From: a virus
Direction: 5' to 3' (one strand)
Virus record (IMG/VR): IMGVR_UViG_3300029787_000010
Location: 1-64,000 of that record
DNA: 64,000 nt
Each line of letters opens with the position of its first letter. Within the stretch, counting starts at the first letter, position 1. A model generated the notes under the pieces. It saw only the letters and a list, made by a program, of their open reading frames with translations. It was not told the DNA's origin and searched no databases. The translations under genes and the position numbers were made by a program. Below, one piece after another: positions 29,188 to 37,656 of the stretch.

Positions 29188-31574
29188 TTGTTGACAACTA
29201 CCTGCCCGACTACGACGGAAGAGATGTACTCTACTGTCGCTGGAGGTCTGTGGACGGGACGCTAATTGAGCGGAATGTTACAGACTTTGAGCCCTACTTT
29301 TGGGTCAAGGCTGACACAGACCCCCGCCTCATCAAGCACTTGGTGGACCGATACCCCGGCTCACGAGTGGACCGGGAGGCGAAGGCTGTCGGGATAGGTG
29401 GTGAGAACCTTATCAAAATCATACCGTATCGCCAAGGCGATGTGTACCCCATGCGAAAAGAGATGACATCGTGGGAGGGCGACTTGACGCTACCCGACCG
29501 ATTCCTCATGGACCGCTACGATACGATGCCCGAATGGAAGCCGAGAGTGTGGCACCTTGACCTTGAGTGGGACCCGAAGGAAGACTTCACGACAGTGATA
29601 GGCATTGCTGACAACTACAGTGACGAGCGCATCGCTTTCTGCTGGTCGGAAGAATCAGCCAAATCACTGGGCGATGACGAGTTTATTGAAACAATCCGCT
29701 CCATGTCATGGGAGAACAGCAAGGGTGTAGAAAGCACGCTCAAATACCGCAGAGTCCTTTGTAACTCGGAGGCTTCTGTCTACAAAGAGTTCCTTGCTTA
29801 CCTTGAGAAGTGCGACCCCGATGTGCTGGTGGCCCACGCTCTCATGTGGGCTGACCTCCCTCACATCATCCGACGCCTTGACAACAAGGATGTTCTCGGC
29901 AAGGGCCTGTTTCGGAAACTCAGCCCACTCAATCGGGTGCGTAAGCCCGACAAAGAGAAGGGCTACGATTACACTGACCAGCCTGTTCGCGGGCGGCTGT
30001 GCTTTGATACGGCTGCCCCACTCAGCAGCGGCACTGGCTTTGAACGGGTGTGGAAAGACAGCGGTAAACCCCAGTTAGCCAGCCGAAAGTTGGACCACAT
30101 CACGGGAGAAGATGTACTGGACTACGGTGGCAAGTTGGAGATGGATGTCTTCACAGGTTGGTACGAACGCTTTGACGAGTTCGTAGACTACTGTATGCGG
30201 GATGTAGAACTGCTCAAAATGGTGGACGAACGCAACCACATCCTTGAGTTTTACATGTCGCTCCAGCAAGTCTGCGGCGTCAGTTTCCCCTCCTGTCACA
30301 ATGTCACTCGCTTTGCACGGGGCCTCATCAGTCGCCGGACTGATTGGAAACCCCCGACACTAAGCCCTCATTCCAAAGCCGAATTTGAGGGTGCTTACAT
30401 TCCACCCCCTACACCGGGTCGCTACGAGGGCGTCGCCTGTGTGGATTACAAGGGGCTCTACCCCTCACTCATCCTTAGTCACAACCTCTCATGGGAGTCA
30501 CAAGTTGACCGAGAGTATCGCTTTGACGATGATGTAAGGGAACTGCCGGACGGTACCTGTTGGCGACAGGGCGAGCCGGCTCTATTACCTCGCATCGTCA
30601 CTGAGATGTTTGAACTCCGAGATGAATACAAACGCCGCATGCGTGAATCCAAGAGCGACACAGAACGCTCCGGTTGGAACACCATGCAACTGGCAGTAAA
30701 GCGCGTCATGGCGAGCCTATACGGTATGTGCGCCAGCACCTACTGGGGTTGGTCGGCTCCTGCCATCGCCAGTGCCATCACGGCCTGTGGTCGTGAGGCT
30801 ATCCGATTCCTTATGGAAGAGTCCGAGAAGCAGGGCTACAGTGCTCTGTACGGTCACACCGACTCGGCCTTTGTCCAAATCCCATTTGATGAAGCCCCTG
30901 CTCTTGCCCGCCATTTGACAGAGACGGTTCAACGAGAACACCAAGCCAATGCCCTCTATGTGGAATTTGAAGCCTACATGCCTTATTGGATTGTAGGCGG
31001 AAAGAACCTCTACTACGGCGTGTGCTCATGGCCACCCGAGGACGAAGGTAAAGCCAAATCAGCACGCTGGGGTAAAATCAGCACGCTTGCTCCTGTGTCT
31101 CGCACCCTTGAGCGAGATGTACTCACCAAAGTGTGTAGTGGGGCCAATGAGAACGAAGTCGTGGACCATGTGCGAGGTATCAGTCTCGGTATCATGCAGG
31201 GTGACTACGCCATTGCCGATGTTGCAGGCGTCACCCGTATTCAAAAGTCATTGGACCAATACCAAGAAAGCGTGGGTGTGTCCGGAGTCAAAGGTGCCCG
31301 TTATTACAACCTCCATCTCGCTGAAAAAAGCGTTCATCCCAAGTTCAAGAAGGGAGATAGCACCAAATGGGTCTATGTGAGCGAGTCGCCTCAAGGAATG
31401 CCGCCCACTGACATCGTCTCTTATCATGAAGAAGAGGAGTTGAAAGACTTCACTCTTGACTACGACAAAATGGTGGACAAATTGGTGTCCCAAAAAATCA
31501 AACCTATTTTCAATGCACTCGGCTGGTCGCTGGACTACGCCACAGGGAAGCCAAAACCCAAGAAATACTGGTAG
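29184..31574 (+). CDS. polB: family B DNA polymerase
   Basis: The replicative polymerase, 796 residues, comparable with archaeal PolB (about 770-800). I chose ATG 29184 over an upstream in-frame start because of the ATGA overlap. Exonuclease motifs: WHLDLEWD (Exo I, D and E near 124-126), a weak Exo II around ADLPHIIRRLDN, and YCMRDVELL (Exo III, near 336). Polymerase motifs: DYKGLYPSL (motif A, about 421), KRVMASLYGM (motif B, about 505; the usual Asn is Ala) and YGHTDS (motif C, about 556; the usual is YGDTDS, so the first Asp is His). The C-terminus is basic, ending near a possible clamp-binding tail. Flanked by clamp and Cas4-like genes. Confidence 0.93.
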   Translation: MIVDNYLPDYDGRDVLYCRWRSVDGTLIERNVTDFEPYFWVKADTDPRLIKHLVDRYPGSRVDREAKAVGIGGENLIKIIPYRQGDVYPMRKEMTSWEGDLTLPDRFLMDRYDTMPEWKPRVWHLDLEWDPKEDFTTVIGIADNYSDERIAFCWSEESAKSLGDDEFIETIRSMSWENSKGVESTLKYRRVLCNSEASVYKEFLAYLEKCDPDVLVAHALMWADLPHIIRRLDNKDVLGKGLFRKLSPLNRVRKPDKEKGYDYTDQPVRGRLCFDTAAPLSSGTGFERVWKDSGKPQLASRKLDHITGEDVLDYGGKLEMDVFTGWYERFDEFVDYCMRDVELLKMVDERNHILEFYMSLQQVCGVSFPSCHNVTRFARGLISRRTDWKPPTLSPHSKAEFEGAYIPPPTPGRYEGVACVDYKGLYPSLILSHNLSWESQVDREYRFDDDVRELPDGTCWRQGEPALLPRIVTEMFELRDEYKRRMRESKSDTERSGWNTMQLAVKRVMASLYGMCASTYWGWSAPAIASAITACGREAIRFLMEESEKQGYSALYGHTDSAFVQIPFDEAPALARHLTETVQREHQANALYVEFEAYMPYWIVGGKNLYYGVCSWPPEDEGKAKSARWGKISTLAPVSRTLERDVLTKVCSGANENEVVDHVRGISLGIMQGDYAIADVAGVTRIQKSLDQYQESVGVSGVKGARYYNLHLAEKSVHPKFKKGDSTKWVYVSESPQGMPPTDIVSYHEEEELKDFTLDYDKMVDKLVSQKIKPIFNALGWSLDYATGKPKPKKYW

Positions 31575-31607
31575 CATTGAAATAGTAGACTAAAGTGGTG
31601 AAAAATT

Positions 31608-32156
31608 ATGCGCAACATTGACGAAGAAATCAAACGAACGATTGGAGACAACCCCGGCTTGGGCCGTAGTGACTTGGTAAAGAAATCCGACTTGCTGCAA
31701 ACCAAGAGCAGCCAATACATTGGGCTGCGCCTACGGGAACTGGTGAAACAAGGCATCATCCGGAAAGAGGGTAAAAAGAAGGGAACGAAATACTTCCCTC
31801 ATTCGCCAAATGAGCCAGCCAACTCAAACAAACTGGTGTCCTCTGCCCGTATTATCCAAGTCTTTGATGAAGTGAAGCGGATGGTCGTAGCCAAGAATCA
31901 AGCCTATGGCGACAGCGTCTTTGAGCCCCTACGGGTGTTCTACAAAGGCGGCGCTCAACCGGCTGACCTCATCCGTATTCGGATGGACGACAAAATCAGC
32001 CGCCTCATTCAAGGCAGTGAGGGCATTGAGAATGACGAGGATGTCATCAAGGACTTGATGGGCTACTGTGCTATCCTGCTGGTCGCCATGCGCCAAGGGC
32101 AAACACGGTTGGACGAGTACGAATACTTCAAGTTCAACCCCAAGTACAACAAGTGA
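31608..32156 (+). CDS. winged-helix plus nucleotide-modification-associated (DUF1599-like) protein
   Basis: Two parts are visible in 182 residues. Residues 1-65 look like a winged helix-turn-helix (GLGRSDLVKKSDLL, then LRLRELVKQGIIRKEGKKKGTKYF). Residues 75-175 match the phage NMAD/DUF1599 pattern: AKNQAYGDSVF, a basic IRIRMDDKISRLIQG, and DVIKDLMGYCAILLVAM. The domain is found in phages near nucleotide-metabolism or base-modification genes. The fusion with a DNA-binding domain is not one I recall as usual. A 33-nt gap with AGTGGTG precedes it. Confidence 0.6.
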   Translation: MRNIDEEIKRTIGDNPGLGRSDLVKKSDLLQTKSSQYIGLRLRELVKQGIIRKEGKKKGTKYFPHSPNEPANSNKLVSSARIIQVFDEVKRMVVAKNQAYGDSVFEPLRVFYKGGAQPADLIRIRMDDKISRLIQGSEGIENDEDVIKDLMGYCAILLVAMRQGQTRLDEYEYFKFNPKYNK

Positions 32157-32165
32157 GGTGATAAA

Positions 32166-33155
32166 ATGAGTGACAGGAATTGGGAAGCATATGCTAAATC
32201 CACCTACCAGTGGAAACAGGGAGACGAAAAGTACCTGCGCATGACCAAGACCAGTCTTACCAGCGACTTCGGCTACTGCCGCTTCCAATACAAGAAGAAG
32301 CGCATTGAGGGTCGCAAGTCCCCTACTACAGACGCCATGACCCGTGGGACAAATGTCCACGACGCCATGGAGGAGTTCTACATCAATGTCCGACCTGTTT
32401 ACAAAAAGGCACACTCACTACTCAAGAAGCAAGACCGTGAGGGGGCCAAGGCTCTCCTTATGGACGCCCTTCCTACACCGGAGGAGCCGTACCACTTGGG
32501 CGAAGAGCCCATCATTGAACAACGCATTGATTGGGAACTGGTTCGCCTTGAAGCGGACCCCGACCGATTCCTCCCCATCATCAATGAGTTGGAGGTCCAC
32601 GCCTTCGTGGATGTCCCATTCAACTTTAACGGTGAAGAACTGAGCATCCCTGTGCACTTCGCAGGCAGTATTGACCGGGGCTACCACACCGAAGAGGATA
32701 AGGTGGCCCTCATGGAATTGAAGACTGGTAAGTGGGTCGGGACCAATTTCAAGGTCCGAAGTATGAGGAAGGAGATGGCCTTCTATTGGGACTTGCTTCG
32801 CAAGGCTGACCACCCCTTACAAGATGTCACGCATTGGGGTTGGTTCTACCCTGCTGGTTACAGGGAAGACGCAGCCGGCTCCGAGAACCATGTGGCTTAC
32901 GAGAAGGTAAGTAAGCGATACCTCACAACAATCAGCAAAGCCGTCAACGAACTGATTGAGGCATATCTCACTGACAACTTCCCACCTCAGCCGTCCACCG
33001 GTAAATGCGCTTATTGCGATTTTGTAGACGAGTGCCCCGCATGGGCTGAGGGTGGCGACATCTACTGGAAAGGCGGGTGGGGCAACACGCTGACATCAAA
33101 GAGTGCTGCCCAACGACTCAAAGAATTGGAAGAAAAGAAGGAGGCGAAGAAATGA
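32166..33155 (+). CDS. Cas4/RecB-like PD-(D/E)XK nuclease with Fe-S cysteines
   Basis: A single-strand exonuclease family used in DNA repair, recombination and replication. Cys38 and a C-terminal CAYCDFVDEC cluster (C281, C284, C290) form the four-Cys iron-sulfur motif of Cas4 and AddB-like nucleases. The catalytic core is visible as GTNVHDAMEEF (61-71), HFAGSIDRG near 166, and MELKTGKW near 182 (the D...E-x-K motif), followed by the helix MRKEMAFYWDLL that supplies the Q/Y motif. It is longer than Cas4 (about 200 residues). There is no CRISPR array or other cas gene here, so it is a replication/repair nuclease of the virus. Confidence 0.85.
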   Translation: MSDRNWEAYAKSTYQWKQGDEKYLRMTKTSLTSDFGYCRFQYKKKRIEGRKSPTTDAMTRGTNVHDAMEEFYINVRPVYKKAHSLLKKQDREGAKALLMDALPTPEEPYHLGEEPIIEQRIDWELVRLEADPDRFLPIINELEVHAFVDVPFNFNGEELSIPVHFAGSIDRGYHTEEDKVALMELKTGKWVGTNFKVRSMRKEMAFYWDLLRKADHPLQDVTHWGWFYPAGYREDAAGSENHVAYEKVSKRYLTTISKAVNELIEAYLTDNFPPQPSTGKCAYCDFVDECPAWAEGGDIYWKGGWGNTLTSKSAAQRLKELEEKKEAKK

Positions 33156-33451
33156 ATGACGCAATGAACAAAATAGCCCAGTGCATTGAATACCATCTAC
33201 ATGACAAGTTTGGCATGATTAGCCAAATCAAATGGGAGCACATGGGAAAGGACAAGCGCCTTTCTGTATCATGTAACAGAACTCTCGCTGACTACTCGGG
33301 TGAGCAATCTAATCCTCACCCCTTCCTACTTGCAGAAATCGTGTTGAGCCCACGACTGATGTTGCCGGACGAAGACATTCAAATGAATGACATCATGCGG
33401 TCACTTGACGATATGATAAAGAGAGTGAAGAATCGTGCAGTTGAAACTTGA
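33152..33451 (+). CDS. hypothetical protein, 99 aa
   Basis: I chose ATG 33152 in the ATGA overlap, behind GGAGGCGAAGAA. Mixed alpha/beta: N-terminal helix, strand with LSVSCNRTL, then strand LLAEIVLSPRLML and a C-terminal helix. It overlaps the primase gene by 17 nt. Possibly a small primase partner, but nothing in the sequence proves it. Confidence 0.5.
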   Translation: MNDAMNKIAQCIEYHLHDKFGMISQIKWEHMGKDKRLSVSCNRTLADYSGEQSNPHPFLLAEIVLSPRLMLPDEDIQMNDIMRSLDDMIKRVKNRAVET

Positions 33452-34538
33452 TTATCCGCGAGAAGTCCTTGAACTCAGTACAGAAAAGGGAAGAGGCTAC
33501 AGGAAACTGGTCAACAGCAAAGAGCAGTTTGAACGATACTGGGCTGGTAAGAATGGTGTGTCTAACGCCTACATGACTGTGTATGGCTACCGTGCTACAG
33601 AAGCCCCTCACCATCGTAGGGTAAACCTCTACACGCCTATCATCCGGCACTTCGTGATGGACTTTGATGCTATCAATTTCCGAGACAGGAACCGTGCTAC
33701 AGTAGAGCCCGAAATACCACTGGAGCAAACGCTTCGCCTGCATCGGCACCTCCTTGAGCAAGACATCCGGCACGGGATTTGGTTCAGTGGAGGCGGCTTT
33801 CATGTGTGGGTGGCGCTGGATGAAACACTGACTCCGGGCGACGGCCCCCACCTATCGGCTGTCAAGGAGGCTGGCATTCAACTGGTCAATGATTGGGTCA
33901 AGGACATGGATTTGTACTGCTGTGACCCAATGGTGCCGTTTGATACGAGTGGCTTAATTCGCATCCCCAACTCTTTCAACGCCAAGCGTGGCTTTTGGAG
34001 CATCCCTGTTAGCACCGAAGACTTGGAGGCCGGACATCAGCACATTATTTTTGAAGCGATGGATGCCAAAAGCGGCTACCAAGAGTATGGCTCAAAAGGC
34101 ATCAAACTCACCATCCGACCAGTCACTGAAAAGGTGCAGATATTCAACAACTCGGACAAGGTACTGGACTTGCCAACTGTTCGTATGAACGGCGTTATCA
34201 TTCTCCCATGCTTGAATCAAGCAGCCTGCCAAATAGGTGGCAACCCGAGCCACGATGCTCGTGTCCAGTTGGTCAAATACCTCGCTAAGCGGAAGCGAAA
34301 TTTCATGCCGATTGAGCGGTTCACGAAAGAACAATTACAGGAACATGCTGACGAGATTGTTCAGTACCTCATGGGACTCAAATGGGCTGACCAAGATGAA
34401 GGAGTTACTCGTTATCAAGTCAGCACCGTCGTATTCAAAGACTACCCCCAAACATGCAAAATGCTGTGGGGCAAAGGTCTGTGCATAGGGAAATGCAGGT
34501 ATTGGGACAAAACCGGAAGCGGTGAGGTGATAGAATGA
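33435..34538 (+). CDS. fused archaeal primase: PriS catalytic domain plus PriL iron-sulfur domain
   Basis: Makes primers for DNA synthesis. The N-terminal part is an archaeo-eukaryotic primase: HFVMDFDAI (metal ligands D76, D78), SGGGFHVW (118-125) and a third acidic site followed by SGLIRIPNS (about 170-180). The C-terminal part (about 255-360) matches the PriL C-terminal Fe-S domain: C259, HDAR (273-276), RYQV (326-329), then C341, C350 and C354. Cellular archaea carry these as two subunits; here they are in one 367-residue chain lacking the PriL linker domain. The start is GTG at 33435, within the previous gene. Confidence 0.8.
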   Translation: MQLKLDYPREVLELSTEKGRGYRKLVNSKEQFERYWAGKNGVSNAYMTVYGYRATEAPHHRRVNLYTPIIRHFVMDFDAINFRDRNRATVEPEIPLEQTLRLHRHLLEQDIRHGIWFSGGGFHVWVALDETLTPGDGPHLSAVKEAGIQLVNDWVKDMDLYCCDPMVPFDTSGLIRIPNSFNAKRGFWSIPVSTEDLEAGHQHIIFEAMDAKSGYQEYGSKGIKLTIRPVTEKVQIFNNSDKVLDLPTVRMNGVIILPCLNQAACQIGGNPSHDARVQLVKYLAKRKRNFMPIERFTKEQLQEHADEIVQYLMGLKWADQDEGVTRYQVSTVVFKDYPQTCKMLWGKGLCIGKCRYWDKTGSGEVIE

Positions 34539-34768
34539 CCGAGGATTGGGAATATGAATTGTTGCTGAACATTGACGAGACTTGGAGAACGCGCGCTCAA
34601 TTCTGCAAGCCGAGTGATACGCTACGCAACATGTCGCACCATAAAATCGTCCGCCTCCTTACCAAATTGAGAGGGAAAGGCCTTGTTGAATACCGAAAGG
34701 TGAGCAACAAACACATAGAATACAGGCGTGCTTCAAGACTTCCCGACCATGCGGGGTGCCAAAGTTGA
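34535..34768 (+). CDS. small winged-helix protein, 77 aa
   Basis: ATGA overlap with the primase gene. Residues 15-65 read as a winged helix: SHHKIVRLLTKLRGKGLVEYRKVSNKH, with a recognition helix and a hairpin wing. It probably binds DNA as a local regulator. The stop overlaps the start of the nuclease gene. Similar in style to the N-terminus of the product at 31608. Confidence 0.55.
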   Translation: MTEDWEYELLLNIDETWRTRAQFCKPSDTLRNMSHHKIVRLLTKLRGKGLVEYRKVSNKHIEYRRASRLPDHAGCQS

Positions 34769-35472
34769 CGATACCACTGGTAGCGGACAGCAATGAGCGA
34801 GGCCCGCTCTTTGAGGCTGTAGAGCGCATGGCCCGCAAAGAGGGCCTGCTTGTTAAGTCGCAGTTCTTACAGGGCATGGGTGACTACAAGGCCGGAGACG
34901 GGCATATTGAATGTAAGAGCCTCAGTGATTTCTTCCAGTCCAGTCACAGCGGTCACCTATGGAGACAACTGGATAACATGGATGCCAACTGCGGCCGGGT
35001 GTTTCTTGTGGTGCATGGCGACATCGCCAAGTACATCAAAATGGCACAGAATCAAGGGCGCAAGGTATCGTACTCACGAGTGACGAACGAACTCATGGGT
35101 ACCTTCGCACGCATCATGTCTGACTTTGACTGTCACATTTACAAGGCAAAGGACCATGTGGAAGCGGCTATGTTCATTGTGAAACTTCATCAAAAGTTGC
35201 ACAAACCAGCCAGCCGACATGGTGCTAAAGCAATTACGAGAGTATCAACCAATGATGTACGCACGGATTTGCTTCTCTCAATTCCCGGCTTTGGTCCCGA
35301 TTTAGTGAGCAAACTTATCCAAACTTGTGGCAGTATAGAGGAGATGCTTTATGTAGAGTCACTGAAACGGGTCAAAGGTATGGGCCCCGTACTACGGAAA
35401 CGACTCATTGAAGTTTTAACGAGCGAAGAGCCAGTTAAGGTGGAACGGACCTATCAAAAGAAGAGGGAATGA
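34765..35472 (+). CDS. ERCC4-type nuclease (XPF/Mus81-like) with helix-hairpin-helix domain
   Basis: Cuts branched DNA such as forks, flaps and recombination intermediates. The ERCC4 nuclease core is seen in VADSNERGPLF (near residue 7), MGDYKAGDGHIECKSLSDF (about 38-56; corresponding to GDY...V-E-R-K-S-x-x-D), RVFLVVHG and RVTNEL. Residues 165-222 hold tandem HhH motifs (LLSIPGFGPDLVSKLI, VKGMGPVLRKRLIEVL). The start is probably TTG 34765 in a TTGA overlap with GGGGTG 6 nt upstream; GTG 34756 is the alternative. It belongs to the replication/repair module. Confidence 0.85.
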   Translation: MTIPLVADSNERGPLFEAVERMARKEGLLVKSQFLQGMGDYKAGDGHIECKSLSDFFQSSHSGHLWRQLDNMDANCGRVFLVVHGDIAKYIKMAQNQGRKVSYSRVTNELMGTFARIMSDFDCHIYKAKDHVEAAMFIVKLHQKLHKPASRHGAKAITRVSTNDVRTDLLLSIPGFGPDLVSKLIQTCGSIEEMLYVESLKRVKGMGPVLRKRLIEVLTSEEPVKVERTYQKKRE

Positions 35473-35473
35473 A

Positions 35474-36895
35474 ATGATGAATCACACTGCTGAAAAGTAT
35501 GAAGCCGTGCAGAGGTACCCTGTATTGAAGGGGTATCTCAGCCATTTTAGAGAGGTCAGTATAAACAACGAGATTCCCGGTCTTCTTTCGTTCTTCTTTA
35601 TATTGGGACAAGTGAGCCTACCCTTCGTCCGCATTCCCGTAGGCGGTAGCAACTTGTGTACACGGGTCAGTGTGTTTTGGCTACAGGACACAAGGACAGG
35701 TAAATCTGTTGCCTTTGAAACAATTCAAAAGGTATGTAGAGACATCGGTGTAGAAGCCATGGATTACAGTACGGGCACTGACGCTGCACTTGTCGGCTCA
35801 TTTGTCAGTGAAGATAGAGATGCGCCCCCCGTCCAGCGTAACGGTGTGCTGGCAGGGCGCAAGGCAATGAACTTTGATGAAGGCTCAATCCTGCTCAAAC
35901 CCAATCAACACTCCGAAGGGACTGTACTGTTCCTACAGTCTGCCCTCAACTCCGCTGGTACAGGTCGTAACATTCTCACCAAGCACCTTCGGGATGGAAC
36001 TATTACCATCAAGTCCGAAGTTTCACTTTGGATTACCACCTTTCCTCCGAAGGGTATCAAAGAACATGTTCTTGACAAAGGTATTTTTCAGCGTGTCCTG
36101 CTCTACTGGAGGGACTGGACGATTGAGATGAAGAAGGATGTTGCCTATCAACTGGCAGCAAGCGTTCACAAGCGTGTCAAACACGAGGTGTCCTACAAAG
36201 AAATTACCGACTTCTTTGAGGAATTACAGCAGCAACTCAAATCACGAGTATGTCACTTGGTTGGCATCACAGGGTTACAATGGGACGAAGCAGACGATGA
36301 TACTCAAGAGGAATGGGTTATGAAAGTCATGGACGAAATGTTTCTCATTGACGGGTCGTATGTCCCCGCTCTCATCAGTGCCATTGACGAATACTACTCA
36401 CTGGTAGAACAAATGGACCCCCATAAGCAAGGCGTCTGTGCCTCGTTTATCATGGGTCTACAGAATTACACCAACATCATCGCTCACCACATGGCCATGC
36501 TTGAAGGCACATGGGTGGTTCGGGGCGACCATATTGACATGGCTAAGGAGATTCTGTACGACTTGTATCACAACTTGATTCACTGGCTTGAGGCCGAAGT
36601 GAAAGTCGGTATGGGTGCCAAAGAAGCCAAGAACATGGAGATTGGCTGGAAGAAAGCCTACTTCGCCTGTGAAAAGGTGGACTTTGACGATTCTCGTGGA
36701 GACGGGTGGGTAGCCAAGTCGTCCATGTATTCTGCTTACGGGAAGCAACAGAACCTCAGTAGCAATAACTCTATCAACAAGCGTTACAACCAATACGGTG
36801 CGAAAATGTTTGAAGAAACAACCGAAAGCGGCGTCAAGAAATACACTCGGCTACGCAAGGACTACCGACAAACAAAGGTGGATAACGATGCATGA
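35474..36895 (+). CDS. putative AAA/DUF3987-like replicative helicase ATPase, 473 aa
   Basis: A Walker A-like motif DTRTGKS lies at about 71-77, after a hydrophobic strand (VSVFWLQ). A Walker B-like FDEGS follows near 134. A sensor-like strand SEVSLWITTFPP is near 183. The C-terminal helical region GLQNYTNIIAHHMAMLEGTW...HIDMAKEIL resembles the lid of DUF3987/MCM-like ATPases. Placed among primase and nuclease genes, a helicase is the missing piece, but the assignment rests on short motifs. The Gly-rich loop is degenerate. Confidence 0.4.
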   Translation: MMNHTAEKYEAVQRYPVLKGYLSHFREVSINNEIPGLLSFFFILGQVSLPFVRIPVGGSNLCTRVSVFWLQDTRTGKSVAFETIQKVCRDIGVEAMDYSTGTDAALVGSFVSEDRDAPPVQRNGVLAGRKAMNFDEGSILLKPNQHSEGTVLFLQSALNSAGTGRNILTKHLRDGTITIKSEVSLWITTFPPKGIKEHVLDKGIFQRVLLYWRDWTIEMKKDVAYQLAASVHKRVKHEVSYKEITDFFEELQQQLKSRVCHLVGITGLQWDEADDDTQEEWVMKVMDEMFLIDGSYVPALISAIDEYYSLVEQMDPHKQGVCASFIMGLQNYTNIIAHHMAMLEGTWVVRGDHIDMAKEILYDLYHNLIHWLEAEVKVGMGAKEAKNMEIGWKKAYFACEKVDFDDSRGDGWVAKSSMYSAYGKQQNLSSNNSINKRYNQYGAKMFEETTESGVKKYTRLRKDYRQTKVDNDA

Positions 36896-37037
36896 ATGCG
36901 TGGTGTGCAAAGTCCCCGAAGACAGGGACACTCTCTACGGCATTGGTGACCGTAGAGGGAAACTGGTGTGTATCTGTGAGTCTTGTTCAATTGAAATGAG
37001 AAAGGTCATAAAGAGCGTCATGGAGGTATTTGCATGA
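36888..37037 (+). CDS. small zinc-ribbon protein, 49 aa
   Basis: I chose ATG 36888, which overlaps the preceding stop by 8 nt; the frame is open further upstream without a start signal. CVVC at 4-7 and CICESC at about 28-33 form the zinc site, with a basic middle and a helical end. The stop overlaps the exonuclease start (ATGA). Confidence 0.55.
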   Translation: MHECVVCKVPEDRDTLYGIGDRRGKLVCICESCSIEMRKVIKSVMEVFA

Positions 37038-37645
37038 GCGAAGTAATGGCCATTGATATTGAAACTGAGAACTTCTCTCACGAAATTGGAGGCTGGGGCA
37101 ACACTCACATGTTCTCCCCAACGGTCGTGGCTACATGGACTGGCGATGGCGGTACAGTCTACTGCAACAAATCACAGGCGAGTGAGTTCCTACCCGAAGG
37201 TGTCAAACTCAAGTCGTTGTCTCCCGAGGTACTTGGTCGGGACATTGAAGAGCACATCGCTAAAGGAGGTAGAGTGGTCGGGCACAACATCATCGGCTTT
37301 GACCTTCCTGTATTGCGGGACAGTCTTGATTGCTGGACAGCAGGGGACCTTCTTGGTAAAGCATCCGAAACGCTCATTGATACCTCGGCAAAATTGCGGT
37401 CGGCTTCTAAATCAGCCATCCCACTCTCCGACGCTTGTATTCACACGCTTGGCATGGACAAGACCATGAAAAGTCATGACGCTCCGCTTGAATGGCGGAA
37501 AGGCAACTACGGCAAGGTAGCCGAGTATTGCCTCAAAGACGCTCAACTCTCGTACGACCTGTGGAAGTTTGGTAACAAAGAAGGCTTCGTGAAAGCACGA
37601 TGCCGAGAAACCGGCTCAATCAAGGAGTACGAGGTTGAATGGTAG
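37034..37645 (+). CDS. DEDD-family 3'-5' exonuclease
   Basis: A stand-alone proofreading-type nuclease of the RNase H fold, 203 residues. Exo I is AIDIETE (D8, E10), Exo II is VVGHNIIGFDLPVL near 84-97, and Exo III is YCLKDAQLSYDL near 162-173 (Tyr to Asp spacing of 4, the DEDDy type). It has no polymerase domain. Located between the replication genes and the chaperonin; it may process DNA or RNA. Confidence 0.8.
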   Translation: MSEVMAIDIETENFSHEIGGWGNTHMFSPTVVATWTGDGGTVYCNKSQASEFLPEGVKLKSLSPEVLGRDIEEHIAKGGRVVGHNIIGFDLPVLRDSLDCWTAGDLLGKASETLIDTSAKLRSASKSAIPLSDACIHTLGMDKTMKSHDAPLEWRKGNYGKVAEYCLKDAQLSYDLWKFGNKEGFVKARCRETGSIKEYEVEW

Positions 37646-37656
37646 GAGAGGAACCT

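Noticed and set aside
32166-33155. Cas4-like nuclease as a sign of a CRISPR system
   Set aside because: No repeat-spacer array and no other cas genes are in the window; the gene lies within the replication/repair module and is longer than Cas4.
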